A DNA stretch of 64,000 bases from Rhodothermaceae bacterium (GCA_009838195.1 VXSC01000011.1:1-64000); one strand, 5' to 3'; shown: positions 9,266 through 19,343, counted from the stretch's first letter. Program-made: numbers and translations. Notes: a model not told the origin generated them from the sequence alone.

Positions 9266-9688
9266 ATGTTTAAGCGCCGCAAATATGGACCTCCCAACCA
9301 GGCCACACGCAGACAGCGTGCGGTAGAACAGGCCATGACGACGGTTCGCAGTTGGCAAGAGTTAACGATCATTGATGAGTCTACACCGGAACGGAAAGTC
9401 ATTGCTCGTATCTCCACCCTGCAGTTCGGCCTGATCATCTTTCTCCTTGCAGGGATCCTGACCGGCTATATCGGTCATATTCATACATCACAGGATCTAT
9501 TGGCGGAAATCAATACCCAGCGGCGAGAGAATGTTCGCCTCCATCTGCAGCATAACCGGCTCGTAGCAGATTACAATGCCTTTGTTGGCCCTTCCGTTAT
9601 TTATGAGCGTGCCGAGGCGCTGGGGCTTCAGAGAGGGCACGAATATGCAGGATTCATCCAGAGCGGTGCTCAGCAAACCGAACCATGA
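9266..9688 (+). CDS. ftsL: FtsL-like cell division protein
   Basis: A 140-residue single-pass membrane protein in the ftsL position between rsmH and ftsI. A cytoplasmic segment of about 50 residues is followed by one membrane helix (about 52-71) and then a periplasmic coiled coil (heptad-like INTQRRENVRLHLQHNRL) that ends in ALGLQRG. That order is the FtsL/DivIC plan, in which the coiled coil pairs with FtsB and FtsQ to activate septal synthesis by FtsW-FtsI. Sequence identity within this family is very low, so the call rests on topology and position. Its last 4 bases overlap ftsI. Confidence 0.82.
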   Translation: MFKRRKYGPPNQATRRQRAVEQAMTTVRSWQELTIIDESTPERKVIARISTLQFGLIIFLLAGILTGYIGHIHTSQDLLAEINTQRRENVRLHLQHNRLVADYNAFVGPSVIYERAEALGLQRGHEYAGFIQSGAQQTEP

Positions 9689-11700
9689 AAATCCGGGATC
9701 AAATACTGGGGAGGATGTATGTCGTGCTGACCGGTTTGGCGCTCATGCCGCTGATCATTGCCGGACAGCTGATCTGGCTCAACGTTGAAGAGGGAGTTCA
9801 TCTGCGTGAGCTGGGTCGGCGTCAAGCAGAGTCCCAACAGTTGCTCCTGCCACAACGAGGAGAGATTCTTGACATTCATGGACGGGCTCTAGCCGTGAAT
9901 TCTCCACACTATAATCTCGCACTGGACCCCACTGTGCCCGAATTCACGGAGCAAAAACCCGCTTTCCTGGCTCGCCTGTCCGATTTAACCGATACCTCTA
10001 CAAGACAGCTTGAGTCACGAATCGAGAATCGGGCGAGTGCGCAATTTGTCCGACTCATCGATCTGACACCGGAGCAGCGAAGAGAGGTCGCCTCCTGGGA
10101 GATACCCGGCGTCATTCTCGAAGAACGCTCACAACGTAAGTATGTCTACGGAACAACGGCTGCCCATATCATCGGACATATAGATACAGACGGCGTAGGT
10201 AAAGCGGGTCTCGAGCTTGAATACAATGAGTACCTGAAAGGGCAGCCAGGACGGCGTACTCTTTTCAGAGATCGCCGCGGATACCTCCGCGTTGATGCGG
10301 AGGGGGTCGTCGTTCCGGCCACCGATGGAGAGACCCTCGTACTTACGATTGATCTCATCCGCCAGACAATTATGGAGGAAGAACTCGCGGCTGGTGTCGC
10401 GGAAGCCCGTGCAATTCGAGGAAGTGCGATTGCAGTGGACCCCAAAAGTGGAGCCGTTCTGGCCATGGCCAATTTTCCCACCTTTGATGCAAATATGCCG
10501 CTAGAGGCACCGGTATCCGCCTGGCGCAACCGCGCGGTCACCGACCGACTGGAACCTGGTTCCGCCTTCAAAATGATTGCGGCATCCGCAGCACTGGAAA
10601 CGGGCACCGTCTCCATGGATCAACTGGTTAACACCGGTGACGGAACAATTGAGGTATCTGGTTACACCTTGGACGATATCGCGAGATACGGGGAAATCAC
10701 CTTCAATGATGTGATCGTAAAGAGCAGCAACGTGGGAATGGCGCTCACCACGCGGCCCATGGCTCCAGAAGAGCTGTACCGGTACATACGCAACTTTGGA
10801 TTTGGGCAAAAAACCTGGATTGACCTGCCCGGGGAGGTCGGCGGACTCCTCAAGCGCACTAATCAATGGAGCAGGACCACGAAAACCGCACTCAGTATCG
10901 GGTACGAGATTGATGTGACCCCGATGCAGATGGTGATGGCATACGCGGCCCTCGCGAATGACGGTTTGTTGCGTCAGCCGTATATCGTGGCTGAACGACG
11001 GGACGTGACCGGACATGTGCTCTGGCGTGCAACCGATGATCCGGCCCGAGCCGACTCCATCCGAAGGGTCCTGAAGGAAGAAACCGTTGCCATGCTCCAG
11101 CCAGCTCTCATTGAGGTTGTTCAGAGAGGGACCGCAACGGATGCTCAGGTTGAAGGATTGACCATCGCGGGAAAGACCGGGACCGCCCGTAAAGTGGTCA
11201 ATGGTGCCTACGGCAGCGAGTACCGGGCAACGTTCGTTGGCTTCTATCCGGCCGAAAATCCACAAGTAGCCATGATCGTGATTTTGGATGAACCCGAAAC
11301 CAGTATTTATGGCGGTAGGGTCTCCGCCCCCATATTCAAGAGAATCGCAGAGCGATGGATCGCAACCTTCCCAGCATCTGGACTTCCCACTCCACAGGAA
11401 GGATGGAGGTTTCAGGTGCAACGAGACAGTCTTGCACCACGACCTAGCACCGTAGTGGTCTCCGAAGAATCTGCTCAGCGAAGCCGTGTGAAAGTTCAAA
11501 CTGCAACCGATAAGGCAGAGCTGACGGTGATGCCAGATGTTTTGGGGCTCGATGCTCGGACCGCATGGTTTTTGTTGAGCTCCAAAGGGCTGGATGTACA
11601 ACTGAATGGAACCGGCCTGGTAATCGGGCAATCTCCGGAGCCCGGAGCGGCCGTGGACACAGACGTAATCCTTCAATTACAGCACCATGAACTGGACTGA
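9685..11700 (+). CDS. ftsI: Septal peptidoglycan transpeptidase (PBP3 type) with C-terminal PASTA domain
   Basis: A 671-residue class B penicillin-binding protein that cross-links septal murein in the periplasm. One N-terminal membrane helix lies at about 11-33 and the dimerisation (pedestal) domain runs to about 230. The transpeptidase domain carries all three active-site motifs: S293-A-F-K296 with the nucleophile Ser293, S347-S-N349, and K497-T-G-T500. Residues about 610-671 form one PASTA repeat (VMPDVLGLDARTAW, then IGQSPEPGA). PASTA repeats are absent from the E. coli protein but occur in other class B enzymes. The start overlaps ftsL by 4 bases and the end overlaps murE by 14. Confidence 0.95.
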   Translation: MKIRDQILGRMYVVLTGLALMPLIIAGQLIWLNVEEGVHLRELGRRQAESQQLLLPQRGEILDIHGRALAVNSPHYNLALDPTVPEFTEQKPAFLARLSDLTDTSTRQLESRIENRASAQFVRLIDLTPEQRREVASWEIPGVILEERSQRKYVYGTTAAHIIGHIDTDGVGKAGLELEYNEYLKGQPGRRTLFRDRRGYLRVDAEGVVVPATDGETLVLTIDLIRQTIMEEELAAGVAEARAIRGSAIAVDPKSGAVLAMANFPTFDANMPLEAPVSAWRNRAVTDRLEPGSAFKMIAASAALETGTVSMDQLVNTGDGTIEVSGYTLDDIARYGEITFNDVIVKSSNVGMALTTRPMAPEELYRYIRNFGFGQKTWIDLPGEVGGLLKRTNQWSRTTKTALSIGYEIDVTPMQMVMAYAALANDGLLRQPYIVAERRDVTGHVLWRATDDPARADSIRRVLKEETVAMLQPALIEVVQRGTATDAQVEGLTIAGKTGTARKVVNGAYGSEYRATFVGFYPAENPQVAMIVILDEPETSIYGGRVSAPIFKRIAERWIATFPASGLPTPQEGWRFQVQRDSLAPRPSTVVVSEESAQRSRVKVQTATDKAELTVMPDVLGLDARTAWFLLSSKGLDVQLNGTGLVIGQSPEPGAAVDTDVILQLQHHELD

Positions 11701-13159
11701 TCTACATACCCGATTGGCCAGCGAGGGATTGCTCATGGACCCTGCTGCACCTGCACTGGACTTAACGGTCACCGGGGTCAGTCAGGACAGCCGCCATGTG
11801 CATCCAGGATACGTCTTCACCGCCGTACAAGGAACGCAGTTCGATGGACATGCTTACATCCAAAATGCACTGGATGCAGGTGCATACATCATTGTCTGCC
11901 AGGAGAAACCGGGCCAAGATCCACGCTTCGTTCAGGTGTCCAACACACGAAAAGCCGCTGCTGTGATCGCAGCAACTTTCTACGGCGATCCAGCTGCTTC
12001 CCTGCATCTCACAGGTGTAACCGGAACCAATGGAAAAACCACTACCGGAGCACTTGTACAACATGTTCTTGAGTGCACCGGAACCATGACAGGTCTGATT
12101 GGAACGGTATCCTACGTTACCGGGCAAACGACCTACCCTGCCCAACTCACGACCCCCGATGCAACGCAACTTCAGCCCATGCTGGCAGAGATGGTTCGCG
12201 CAGGCTGTCAAGCATGCGTGATTGAAGTTTCGTCTCATGCCCTAGATCAGTATCGAACTGCCACGCTGAACTTTTCGGTCGGCGTATTCACCAATTTGAT
12301 GCATGATCACCTGGACTACCATACGACTGCGGAGCAGTATCTCAAAAGCAAAAAACGCCTCTTTGATGACCTGAGCCCCGACGCAGTTGCGGTTTATAAT
12401 CAGGACGATCAGGCAGGCCGACGTATGGTGGAGAACACCCAGGCGACACAGTGCTCCTTCGGTCAGAATACCGACGCAGATATTCGATTCAGTATTGTGA
12501 AGGACAGCCCCAACGGCCTCCAATTGCGTCTGGATGGCCAAACCAGTACGTTTCGGCTGGCAGGAACATTCAATGCTTATAATCTGGCTGCTGCCTATGG
12601 AGCCGCACGTGCGAGTGGGCTGCCGCGCACAGATGTCATTGAGGCTCTGTCTGAGGCCCGCCCTGTCCCCGGCAGATTCGAGCAGTACCTGTGCGATGAT
12701 GCCACACGGATTGTCGTTGATTTTGCACATACACCGGACGCGCTGGAGCAGGTCCTTCGGTCACTGGCTCATGCCCGCCAAGAAACGGCTCGGCTGTGGT
12801 GCGTATTTGGATGCGGCGGCAACCGGGACACCATGAAGCGCCCCCTCATGGGCGCAGTCGCAGAGGAGCTGGCCGATCATGTGGTCGTTACGAATGATAA
12901 TCCGAGGACGGAACCTGCACAGGCAATCGCTGAAGACATCCTCCGTGGTATGAAAAAGCCCGAACGGGCACACCTGATTCTCTCAAGGACCGAAGCCGTG
13001 CAACATGTTGCACAAGCATGCAGCGCTGGAGACATTGTACTTGTTGCGGGCCGAGGGCACGAGTCTGCTCAGGACAAAAATGGGGTTCAGGTCAAATTAA
13101 AAGATCAGGACCTAGTCCTTGAGGCCTTTGCTTCACGCAACCCGAAACCCCTCATCTGA
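11687..13159 (+). CDS. murE: UDP-MurNAc-L-Ala-D-Glu:meso-DAP ligase
   Basis: A 490-residue Mur ligase that adds the third residue of the stem peptide with ATP in the cytoplasm. The P-loop is GVTGTNGKTTT, the central domain has EVSSHALDQYR and NLMHDHLDYH, and the C-terminal domain has the D404-N-P-R407 motif. DNPR marks meso-diaminopimelate rather than lysine specificity, which agrees with the fused DAP pathway gene at 48.5 kb. It starts 14 bases inside ftsI and is followed almost directly by mraY. murF is not next to it, as is usual in Bacteroidota clusters. Confidence 0.96.
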   Translation: MNWTDLHTRLASEGLLMDPAAPALDLTVTGVSQDSRHVHPGYVFTAVQGTQFDGHAYIQNALDAGAYIIVCQEKPGQDPRFVQVSNTRKAAAVIAATFYGDPAASLHLTGVTGTNGKTTTGALVQHVLECTGTMTGLIGTVSYVTGQTTYPAQLTTPDATQLQPMLAEMVRAGCQACVIEVSSHALDQYRTATLNFSVGVFTNLMHDHLDYHTTAEQYLKSKKRLFDDLSPDAVAVYNQDDQAGRRMVENTQATQCSFGQNTDADIRFSIVKDSPNGLQLRLDGQTSTFRLAGTFNAYNLAAAYGAARASGLPRTDVIEALSEARPVPGRFEQYLCDDATRIVVDFAHTPDALEQVLRSLAHARQETARLWCVFGCGGNRDTMKRPLMGAVAEELADHVVVTNDNPRTEPAQAIAEDILRGMKKPERAHLILSRTEAVQHVAQACSAGDIVLVAGRGHESAQDKNGVQVKLKDQDLVLEAFASRNPKPLI

Positions 13160-13163
13160 ATCC

Positions 13164-14324
13164 ATGCTTTACTATCTGTTACAGTGGTTGGAAGAGGCGT
13201 TTCATCCTCCGGGATTCCAGGTCGTGGAGTTCATCACAGTACGCGCGACGCTTTCTGCTATCACAGCATTCGTCATCGTGATGGTCATTGGGCCCTATGT
13301 GATTCGCTGGCTCGTACGCAATCAGCTCGGGGAAGAGGTACGCACAGAGCTGAGCGCTGGCGCCGTCGATCATTCACACAAACGTGGGACCCCCACGATG
13401 GGCGGATTGATTATTGTCAGTGCAATCATGATTGCAACGCTCCTATGGGGAGACCTGCGCGAGGTCTACGTCTGGCTCATCCTCATTTCGACCGCATGGA
13501 TGGCCGCGTTCGGGTTCGCAGATGATTACATCAAGACCGTTCACAAAGACAAAGCGGGCTTGGCGGCACGTATGAAGCTAACCGGCCAAATCGGACTGGG
13601 ACTGCTGGTGGGGCTCATTCTGTATTTCCATCCGCAATTTGAAGAGACGCGGTCCGTGACAGATCTGCCATTCGTTCAGAATTGGCATCTCGACTATAAC
13701 ATTCTGGGCAATACATTCCTGGGAGGGATGGATCTTGGATGGCTCTTATTCATCCCGATGACCATATTCATTGTTACGGCCACATCTAATGCAGTCAATT
13801 TGACGGACGGTCTCGATGGGCTGGCGGCAGGGGTCGCCGCGATCATCGCCCTAGGACTGGTCGTCCTCATCTATATCTCGGGACACGCAGGATTTTCCTC
13901 CTATCTGGGGGTGCTGCACCTGACAGGCGCAGGGGAATTGACCATCTTTGCATCCGCGATGTGTGTCGCATGCCTGGGGTTTCTGTGGTTTAACGGCTAT
14001 CCGGCGACTGTCTTTATGGGGGATACTGGATCGCTCTCCTTAGGAGCTGCCATTGCGGTCATCGCCGTGATGGTCAAAAAAGAGCTTCTGTTACCACTGC
14101 TCTGTGCCGTCTTTTTTGTCGAAACCCTATCGGTCATTCTGCAGACTGCTTATTTCCGCTATACCCGTCGCAAGACAGGCACGGGGAAGCGGATCTTTCG
14201 CATGGCACCCCTGCATCACCATTATGAGGCAAAAGGTATGCACGAGGTAAAAATTGTTACCCGTTTCTGCCTTGTGACCGTAATCACCATGTTGGCAACC
14301 CTACTCTCGCTCCGGATCCGATGA
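13164..14324 (+). CDS. mraY: Phospho-N-acetylmuramoyl-pentapeptide transferase
   Basis: A 386-residue polytopic membrane enzyme that transfers phospho-MurNAc-pentapeptide to undecaprenyl phosphate, forming lipid I. Diagnostic stretches are HKRGTPTMGG, the Asp-rich FADDYIK, SNAVNLTDGLDGLAAG and the C-terminal APLHHHYEAKG. I chose the ATG at 13164, which is 4 bases after the murE stop. A start at 13119 would lie inside murE and add a hydrophilic leader that the family lacks. The last 4 bases overlap murD. Confidence 0.97.
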   Translation: MLYYLLQWLEEAFHPPGFQVVEFITVRATLSAITAFVIVMVIGPYVIRWLVRNQLGEEVRTELSAGAVDHSHKRGTPTMGGLIIVSAIMIATLLWGDLREVYVWLILISTAWMAAFGFADDYIKTVHKDKAGLAARMKLTGQIGLGLLVGLILYFHPQFEETRSVTDLPFVQNWHLDYNILGNTFLGGMDLGWLLFIPMTIFIVTATSNAVNLTDGLDGLAAGVAAIIALGLVVLIYISGHAGFSSYLGVLHLTGAGELTIFASAMCVACLGFLWFNGYPATVFMGDTGSLSLGAAIAVIAVMVKKELLLPLLCAVFFVETLSVILQTAYFRYTRRKTGTGKRIFRMAPLHHHYEAKGMHEVKIVTRFCLVTVITMLATLLSLRIR

Positions 14325-15676
14325 TGCAGCCATACAACGTCCAGGGGAAACGCATTACCGTTTTGGGAGCTGCCCGGAGCGGCCGCGCAGTCGCGGATCT
14401 ATTGGCCCGTACTGGTGCCAAAGTATTGCTTTCCGATCATGGCCCTATTGATCCAGATACGCTGAAATGGTGCAAGAATCAGGGCATTGAAGTGGAAGCC
14501 CATGGGCATACAGAAGCAACACTGGCAGCAGATTTCCTGGTGATCAGTCCGGGAGTACCTACGACGGCTCAGCCTGTGCAGGCCGCCCTTGCCCGAGGAC
14601 TGCCCGTCTATTCGGAGCTTGAGGTTGCCTCCTGGTACGCAAAGGGACAGATTGTAGCAGTCACCGGAACCAATGGAAAGACCACGACAGCTTCACTTGT
14701 AGGACACATGATGAAGACTGCTGATCGGCATACCGTAGTCGCGGGCAACATTGGTAGCCCCTTGTCTGAACATATACAAAATTTACATGCAGACACGGTA
14801 GTCGTCCTTGAAGTATCCAGCTTCCAACTGGATCATATAGACACGTTCCGGCCGGACGTGAGTGTGATCCTGAATATCACACCAGATCATCTGGATCGCT
14901 ACGGTGGCAGCTTTGAACACTATGCCAAAAGTAAACTCCGCATCTATGAAAACCAGTCGGATGCAGACACAGTGATCTATAACTACGATGACACGCTGGT
15001 ACGGGAGCGCGTCGAGTACTTTATCTCCACCCATGATGTGCAGGGGCTCCCCTTCAGTAGCCAGGTAGAGCTTTCGAGCGGTGCGAGCGCAATTCGCGAC
15101 ATGATCCATCTGCAGAAGCACGCACTCTTACCCACGGAGAAATTGGGGATCCCGGGCCCACACAACATCAGTAATTCTCTGGCAGCTGCACTGGCAGGGC
15201 AGGCGGTTGGACTCACGAATGCGGTTCTGCGTGAAAGCCTGCAACGATTCACCGGAGTGGATCACCGACTGGAAGTCATCCGTCAATTGAGCGGGGTCAC
15301 CTATGTCAATGACTCGAAAGCGACTAATGTGAACGCACTCTGGTATGCGCTACTGAGTTTCCATGCACCGATTGTACTGCTCGCAGGTGGCCGGGACAAA
15401 GGGAATGATTATGAGATTATCAAGCCACTGATCTCCGAAAAAGTACATACCGTAGTTGCGTTCGGAGAAAGCGCACAAAAGGTGCTTAAAGAGCTTGGCC
15501 CTCATACCAAAAATGCATTGGCGGTCAAAACTCTGGACGAAGCCGTCCAGAGTGCACGAAGCTGTGCGAGTTCCGGGGATGTTGTACTGTTGAGCCCGGC
15601 GTGCGCCTCTTTTGACCTGTTTTCCAACTACGAAGAGCGGGGAGCACGATTTCGCCGCATCGTGGAGAGTTTCTAA
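14321..15676 (+). CDS. murD: UDP-MurNAc-L-alanine:D-glutamate ligase
   Basis: A 451-residue Mur ligase that adds D-glutamate to UDP-MurNAc-L-Ala with ATP. The N-terminal Rossmann part begins VLGAARSGRAVADLLARTG, the P-loop is VTGTNGKTTTASL, the central domain has NITPDHLDRYGG, and the C-terminal domain has NDSKATNVNAL and LLSPACASFD, both typical of MurD. It overlaps mraY by 4 bases and is followed 2 bases later by ftsW. Its substrate D-glutamate links it to the dgcN-dgcA pair at 33-35 kb, which would turn surplus D-Glu back to L-Glu. Confidence 0.96.
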   Translation: MMQPYNVQGKRITVLGAARSGRAVADLLARTGAKVLLSDHGPIDPDTLKWCKNQGIEVEAHGHTEATLAADFLVISPGVPTTAQPVQAALARGLPVYSELEVASWYAKGQIVAVTGTNGKTTTASLVGHMMKTADRHTVVAGNIGSPLSEHIQNLHADTVVVLEVSSFQLDHIDTFRPDVSVILNITPDHLDRYGGSFEHYAKSKLRIYENQSDADTVIYNYDDTLVRERVEYFISTHDVQGLPFSSQVELSSGASAIRDMIHLQKHALLPTEKLGIPGPHNISNSLAAALAGQAVGLTNAVLRESLQRFTGVDHRLEVIRQLSGVTYVNDSKATNVNALWYALLSFHAPIVLLAGGRDKGNDYEIIKPLISEKVHTVVAFGESAQKVLKELGPHTKNALAVKTLDEAVQSARSCASSGDVVLLSPACASFDLFSNYEERGARFRRIVESF

Positions 15677-15678
15677 CC

Positions 15679-16830
15679 ATGCCGAGACAGACCAACACCT
15701 TGTATCTGCAGGACCGAGCCCCGATGGATAGGTATATCCTCTGGATCGTGCTTGTCATCTCCGCGATTGGGGTTATGGCAGTCTACAGTGCAATCGCTTT
15801 TCTGGCTGAAGTGAAAGCAGATGGGGATACGGAGCAATTCCTTTTGCGTCACACACTCCGGGTGGGACTTGCACTCGTGACGATGATTGTCTTCAGTATG
15901 TTGGACTATCATCAGATTGCGCGCTGGTCGCGACTGTTTCTGGTAGGTTCTTTGTTCCTACTGGTGCTGGTGCGCATTTTTGGGGTCACGTACGGAGGCG
16001 CTACTCGTGCCTTCCAGGTTGGTCTTTTCAGCGTTCAACCATCAGATCTGGCTAAGATTGCGCTGATCCTGAACATCGCTGTACTCCTGGTACGTAAGCA
16101 GGAATACATCCATAACTTCACCAGGGGCGTCCTTCCGCTATTTTTCTGGACGTTTCTAACCGTCGTGTTGATCGGCCTGGAGGACCTGTCAACCGCCTTC
16201 CTCGTCCTGGTTTCTGTGATGCTGATGCTCTATGTCGGCCGTGTGAGCCTATTCCACATCGGAGGAGGTGTCGTCTTCAGCATTGCCTGCGTGTTATTGA
16301 TGCTCCTTTCTTCTCCAAACCGGGCTCAGCGGGTCGAATCCTACCTGAATCTGAAGATCTTCACGAATACGGAGGAAGCCGAAGTGTTCGACTTACAGGC
16401 AGAGGGCTATCAGGCACACCAGGCCAGGATTGCCCTTGCGATGGGCGGTTGGACCGGACGAGGACCGGGCAAAAGTATCCAACGGGATTTTCTGCCGACC
16501 CCCTATAATGACTTCATTTTTGCCATCATCTCGGAAGAGTATGGGGTCCTGGGAAGTCTTGTCCTCCTGGGACTGTTCGTGATGATTCTCTTGCGGGGCT
16601 TTCTGCGGATTGCGCGTGATGCAATAGATCCACTGGGCCTTTTCCTGGCAGTTGGCTGCACAACGATTTTGTTTTTGTACACTTTGGTCCACACAGGGGT
16701 CTCAGTGGGGATCTTGCCGGTAACGGGGCTCCCGCTTCCACTGATTTCCTATGGCGGAACCTCGATGCTTGCTGCAGGCATTCTGCTTGGAATTCTACTC
16801 AATATTTCCCGACAACTGGACCGCCGATGA
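15679..16830 (+). CDS. ftsW: Septal peptidoglycan glycosyltransferase FtsW
   Basis: A 383-residue SEDS-family membrane protein with about ten predicted helices, which polymerises septal lipid II together with FtsI. Family marks are TYGGATRAFQVG with QPSDLAKIAL, and near the C-terminus TGLPLPLISYGGTS. The length matches FtsW, and its place between murD and murG separates it from RodA. It begins 2 bases after murD, and its last 4 bases overlap murG. Confidence 0.95.
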   Translation: MPRQTNTLYLQDRAPMDRYILWIVLVISAIGVMAVYSAIAFLAEVKADGDTEQFLLRHTLRVGLALVTMIVFSMLDYHQIARWSRLFLVGSLFLLVLVRIFGVTYGGATRAFQVGLFSVQPSDLAKIALILNIAVLLVRKQEYIHNFTRGVLPLFFWTFLTVVLIGLEDLSTAFLVLVSVMLMLYVGRVSLFHIGGGVVFSIACVLLMLLSSPNRAQRVESYLNLKIFTNTEEAEVFDLQAEGYQAHQARIALAMGGWTGRGPGKSIQRDFLPTPYNDFIFAIISEEYGVLGSLVLLGLFVMILLRGFLRIARDAIDPLGLFLAVGCTTILFLYTLVHTGVSVGILPVTGLPLPLISYGGTSMLAAGILLGILLNISRQLDRR

Positions 16831-17930
16831 GACCACCTCGCATATTACTGGCTGGTGGCGGCACGGGCGGCCACGTATACCCGGCAATTGCCATTGCACA
16901 AGCAATCCGCTCGCTGGAGCCGATGAGTGCAATTGCATTTGCTGGAACGCGGGATCACCTAGAGTGGAACGCGGTCCCGGACGCAGGATTTGAAATTCAT
17001 CCAATTACGATCAGCGGGTTTCACCGTAGACAGCTCTTACGAAATGCTGGATTCCCATTTAAGCTGGCAACCGGGCTCTGGCAGAGTTATCAGTTGGTTC
17101 AGGACTTTGATGCGGATGTTGCTGTCGGGACAGGCGGTTATGTGTCAGGGCCGGTATTGTGGGCAGCCAGCATGCGTAAACGTCCAACGGTTGCCCAGGA
17201 GCAGAATGCCTACGCAGGTGTGACCAATCGTATTCTGGGACGCCGTGCAGCACAGGTACACATTGCTTTTGAAGAGGCAAAGAGCTGGTTCCCCGAGGGG
17301 CGTTGCCGTATCAGTGGCAACCCTGTACGCAAGGAGTTGGCGACGAAAATTACACGTGAAGCCGCCCGGAAAGCTCTAAAACTGCCACAGACCGCGAAGG
17401 TGCTTTTCGTGTTCGGGGGATCGCTGGGAAGTCAAGCCATTAATGAAGCGATGTGGCAGGTTTCGGATCAAATGCTCTCCGCCCCTGACCTTCATATCAT
17501 CTGGCAAACCGGCAACCTCTACTACGAGCGAATGCGGAAGAAGGAGCATGCAAGGCTTCGTGTTATGAAGTATGTGGACCGAATGGAGTTGTTTTATGCT
17601 GCCTGCGACCTTGTTCTGGCACGATCTGGAGCCCTCACATGCAGTGAGCTCTTGTGCACCTCGACTCCTGCGGTACTCGTGCCGTCCATACATGTAGCCG
17701 AGGATCACCAGACCAAAAATGCCCGCAGTATGGAGCGTATCGGTGCGGCGATGTTTGTGCCGGAAGAGGATCTTCTGAATGCACTCCTGATACAGGTCCC
17801 TGCCCTTTTGGCTGACCCCGAACGAAGAGGCAGGATGGCAGACAGAGCACGCAAAGCCGCAAAACCTCAAGCCGCCACGACCATCGCAAAAGATATTCTG
17901 GCATTGGTTGGATGGGAGGAATCAGCATGA
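16827..17930 (+). CDS. murG: Lipid II synthase (UDP-GlcNAc transferase)
   Basis: A 367-residue GT28-family enzyme that adds GlcNAc to lipid I at the inner face of the membrane to give lipid II. The N-terminal glycine-rich loop LLAGGGTGGHVYPA, the central GTGGYVSGP and EQNAYAG, and the C-terminal ARSGALTCSEL with PSIHVAEDHQ are all typical MurG motifs. Length is normal. It overlaps ftsW by 4 bases, and its last 4 bases overlap the murC ATG. Confidence 0.96.
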   Translation: MRPPRILLAGGGTGGHVYPAIAIAQAIRSLEPMSAIAFAGTRDHLEWNAVPDAGFEIHPITISGFHRRQLLRNAGFPFKLATGLWQSYQLVQDFDADVAVGTGGYVSGPVLWAASMRKRPTVAQEQNAYAGVTNRILGRRAAQVHIAFEEAKSWFPEGRCRISGNPVRKELATKITREAARKALKLPQTAKVLFVFGGSLGSQAINEAMWQVSDQMLSAPDLHIIWQTGNLYYERMRKKEHARLRVMKYVDRMELFYAACDLVLARSGALTCSELLCTSTPAVLVPSIHVAEDHQTKNARSMERIGAAMFVPEEDLLNALLIQVPALLADPERRGRMADRARKAAKPQAATTIAKDILALVGWEESA

Positions 17931-19339
17931 ACTCGCAACGTCGACAACCCTGGCTCGGACGAATCCGTCATGTACACATGGTCGGTATTGGCGGCATTGG
18001 AATGAGTTCAATCGCTTCCGTTCTTTTGGCGCGAGGATACCGGGTAACCGGCTCTGATCTGAGCCTGAGTGAACTGACCAACAAACTTGCAGATCAGGGA
18101 GCACACATTTACGAAGGACATGACAAAAAACATGTCGGTGGCGCAGATGTAGTCGTCTACTCGTCTGCGGTGGATGTGAATCAAAATGCCGAAACACAGG
18201 CCGCAGTTTCTCATCGTATCCCACTGATTTCCCGATCAGAGATGCTCGGCGAACTCATGCGTATGAAGTATGGTGTCGGTGTAGCCGGCACACACGGAAA
18301 AACAACGGCAACTAGCATGGTTGGGCGTGTGGTCGCAGAAGGTGGGTTTGATCCCACGGTCATCGTTGGAGGGAAAGTGACGGAACTCAACAGTAATGCC
18401 GTCAGTGGAGAGGGGGATATTATTGTGATTGAAGCAGATGAATATGATCGCGCCTTTCTGCGATTAACCCCCGCCCTGGCCGTAATCACGACCATTGAAG
18501 CAGATCATTTGGACATCTACGGCGACCTTGAAGAAGTCTATAAGGCCTTTACTGCGTTTGCCGTGAGTGTGCCCTTCTTCGGAGCAGCCATCGTCTGCCT
18601 GGATGATCCTGGTGTACAGGCAATCATTGACGGAATAGACCGCAGGCTGGTGACCTACGGCACCGCGCGGCAGGCGATGGTGCGGGCCGAAAGGGTGAGA
18701 CAAAAGGGGCAGTCTACTCATTTCGATGTGCTTGCGTCCGGTAAGCTACTCGGATCTATTAAATTACGAGCGCTCGGATTGCACAATGTACGCAATGCAC
18801 TGGCTGCAGTCGCCGTCGGGTTAGAGCTCGATATTGCTTTTGATTCCATTAAGTCGGGGCTGGAGCTCTTTTCCGGCGTCCAGCGGCGGTTTCAGGTTCT
18901 GGGGGAGAAGGATGAGATTCTGGTCATCGACGATTATGCCCATCATCCGACCGAAGTCCTTGCAACCCTTAAGGCTGCAAGCGAGGGATATCCGGATCGC
19001 AGGATTGTGGGGGTTTTTCAACCCCACCTATATTCGCGCACAAATGATTTCAAGGATCAGTTTGCCCGTTCATTTTTCAATGCGGACATCCTGATTGTGA
19101 CAGAGATCTATCCGGCCCGGGAAAAACCAATCCCTGGAGTCACCGGGAAGCTGATTGCGGAACTGGCTGCGGCCAGGGGTCATCGCGATGTTCGCTACGC
19201 GAAGCGGAAGGAGGATGTACTACCCATTTTGCGGGATACCTGTGAGTCTGGTGATGTAGTACTGTTCATGGGGGCAGGAGATATCTGGCGAACGGCTCGC
19301 GTGTACACCGAACAACTTTGTCGAAGCGTAGCCGCCTAA
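17927..19339 (+). CDS. murC: UDP-N-acetylmuramate:L-alanine ligase
   Basis: A 470-residue Mur ligase for the first stem-peptide residue. HMVGIGGIGMS gives the N-terminal nucleotide loop, GVAGTHGKTTATS is the P-loop with the His typical of MurC, then EADEYDRAFL and the C-terminal DDYAHHPTEV and FQPHLYSRT. I prefer the ATG at 17927 to the upstream start at 17912 because a GGAGG ribosome-binding site lies about 7 bases before it. The protein ends normally and is not fused to MurB or Ddl. Confidence 0.95.
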   Translation: MNSQRRQPWLGRIRHVHMVGIGGIGMSSIASVLLARGYRVTGSDLSLSELTNKLADQGAHIYEGHDKKHVGGADVVVYSSAVDVNQNAETQAAVSHRIPLISRSEMLGELMRMKYGVGVAGTHGKTTATSMVGRVVAEGGFDPTVIVGGKVTELNSNAVSGEGDIIVIEADEYDRAFLRLTPALAVITTIEADHLDIYGDLEEVYKAFTAFAVSVPFFGAAIVCLDDPGVQAIIDGIDRRLVTYGTARQAMVRAERVRQKGQSTHFDVLASGKLLGSIKLRALGLHNVRNALAAVAVGLELDIAFDSIKSGLELFSGVQRRFQVLGEKDEILVIDDYAHHPTEVLATLKAASEGYPDRRIVGVFQPHLYSRTNDFKDQFARSFFNADILIVTEIYPAREKPIPGVTGKLIAELAAARGHRDVRYAKRKEDVLPILRDTCESGDVVLFMGAGDIWRTARVYTEQLCRSVAA

Positions 19340-19343
19340 GATC

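Noticed and set aside
8624-9358. 244-codon open frame antisense to rsmH and ftsL
   Set aside because: Shadow of two well-supported genes; composition is not protein-like.
10501-11676. 391-codon open frame antisense to ftsI
   Set aside because: It lies wholly within ftsI, shows no family motif, and long antisense frames are expected opposite genes with this codon bias.
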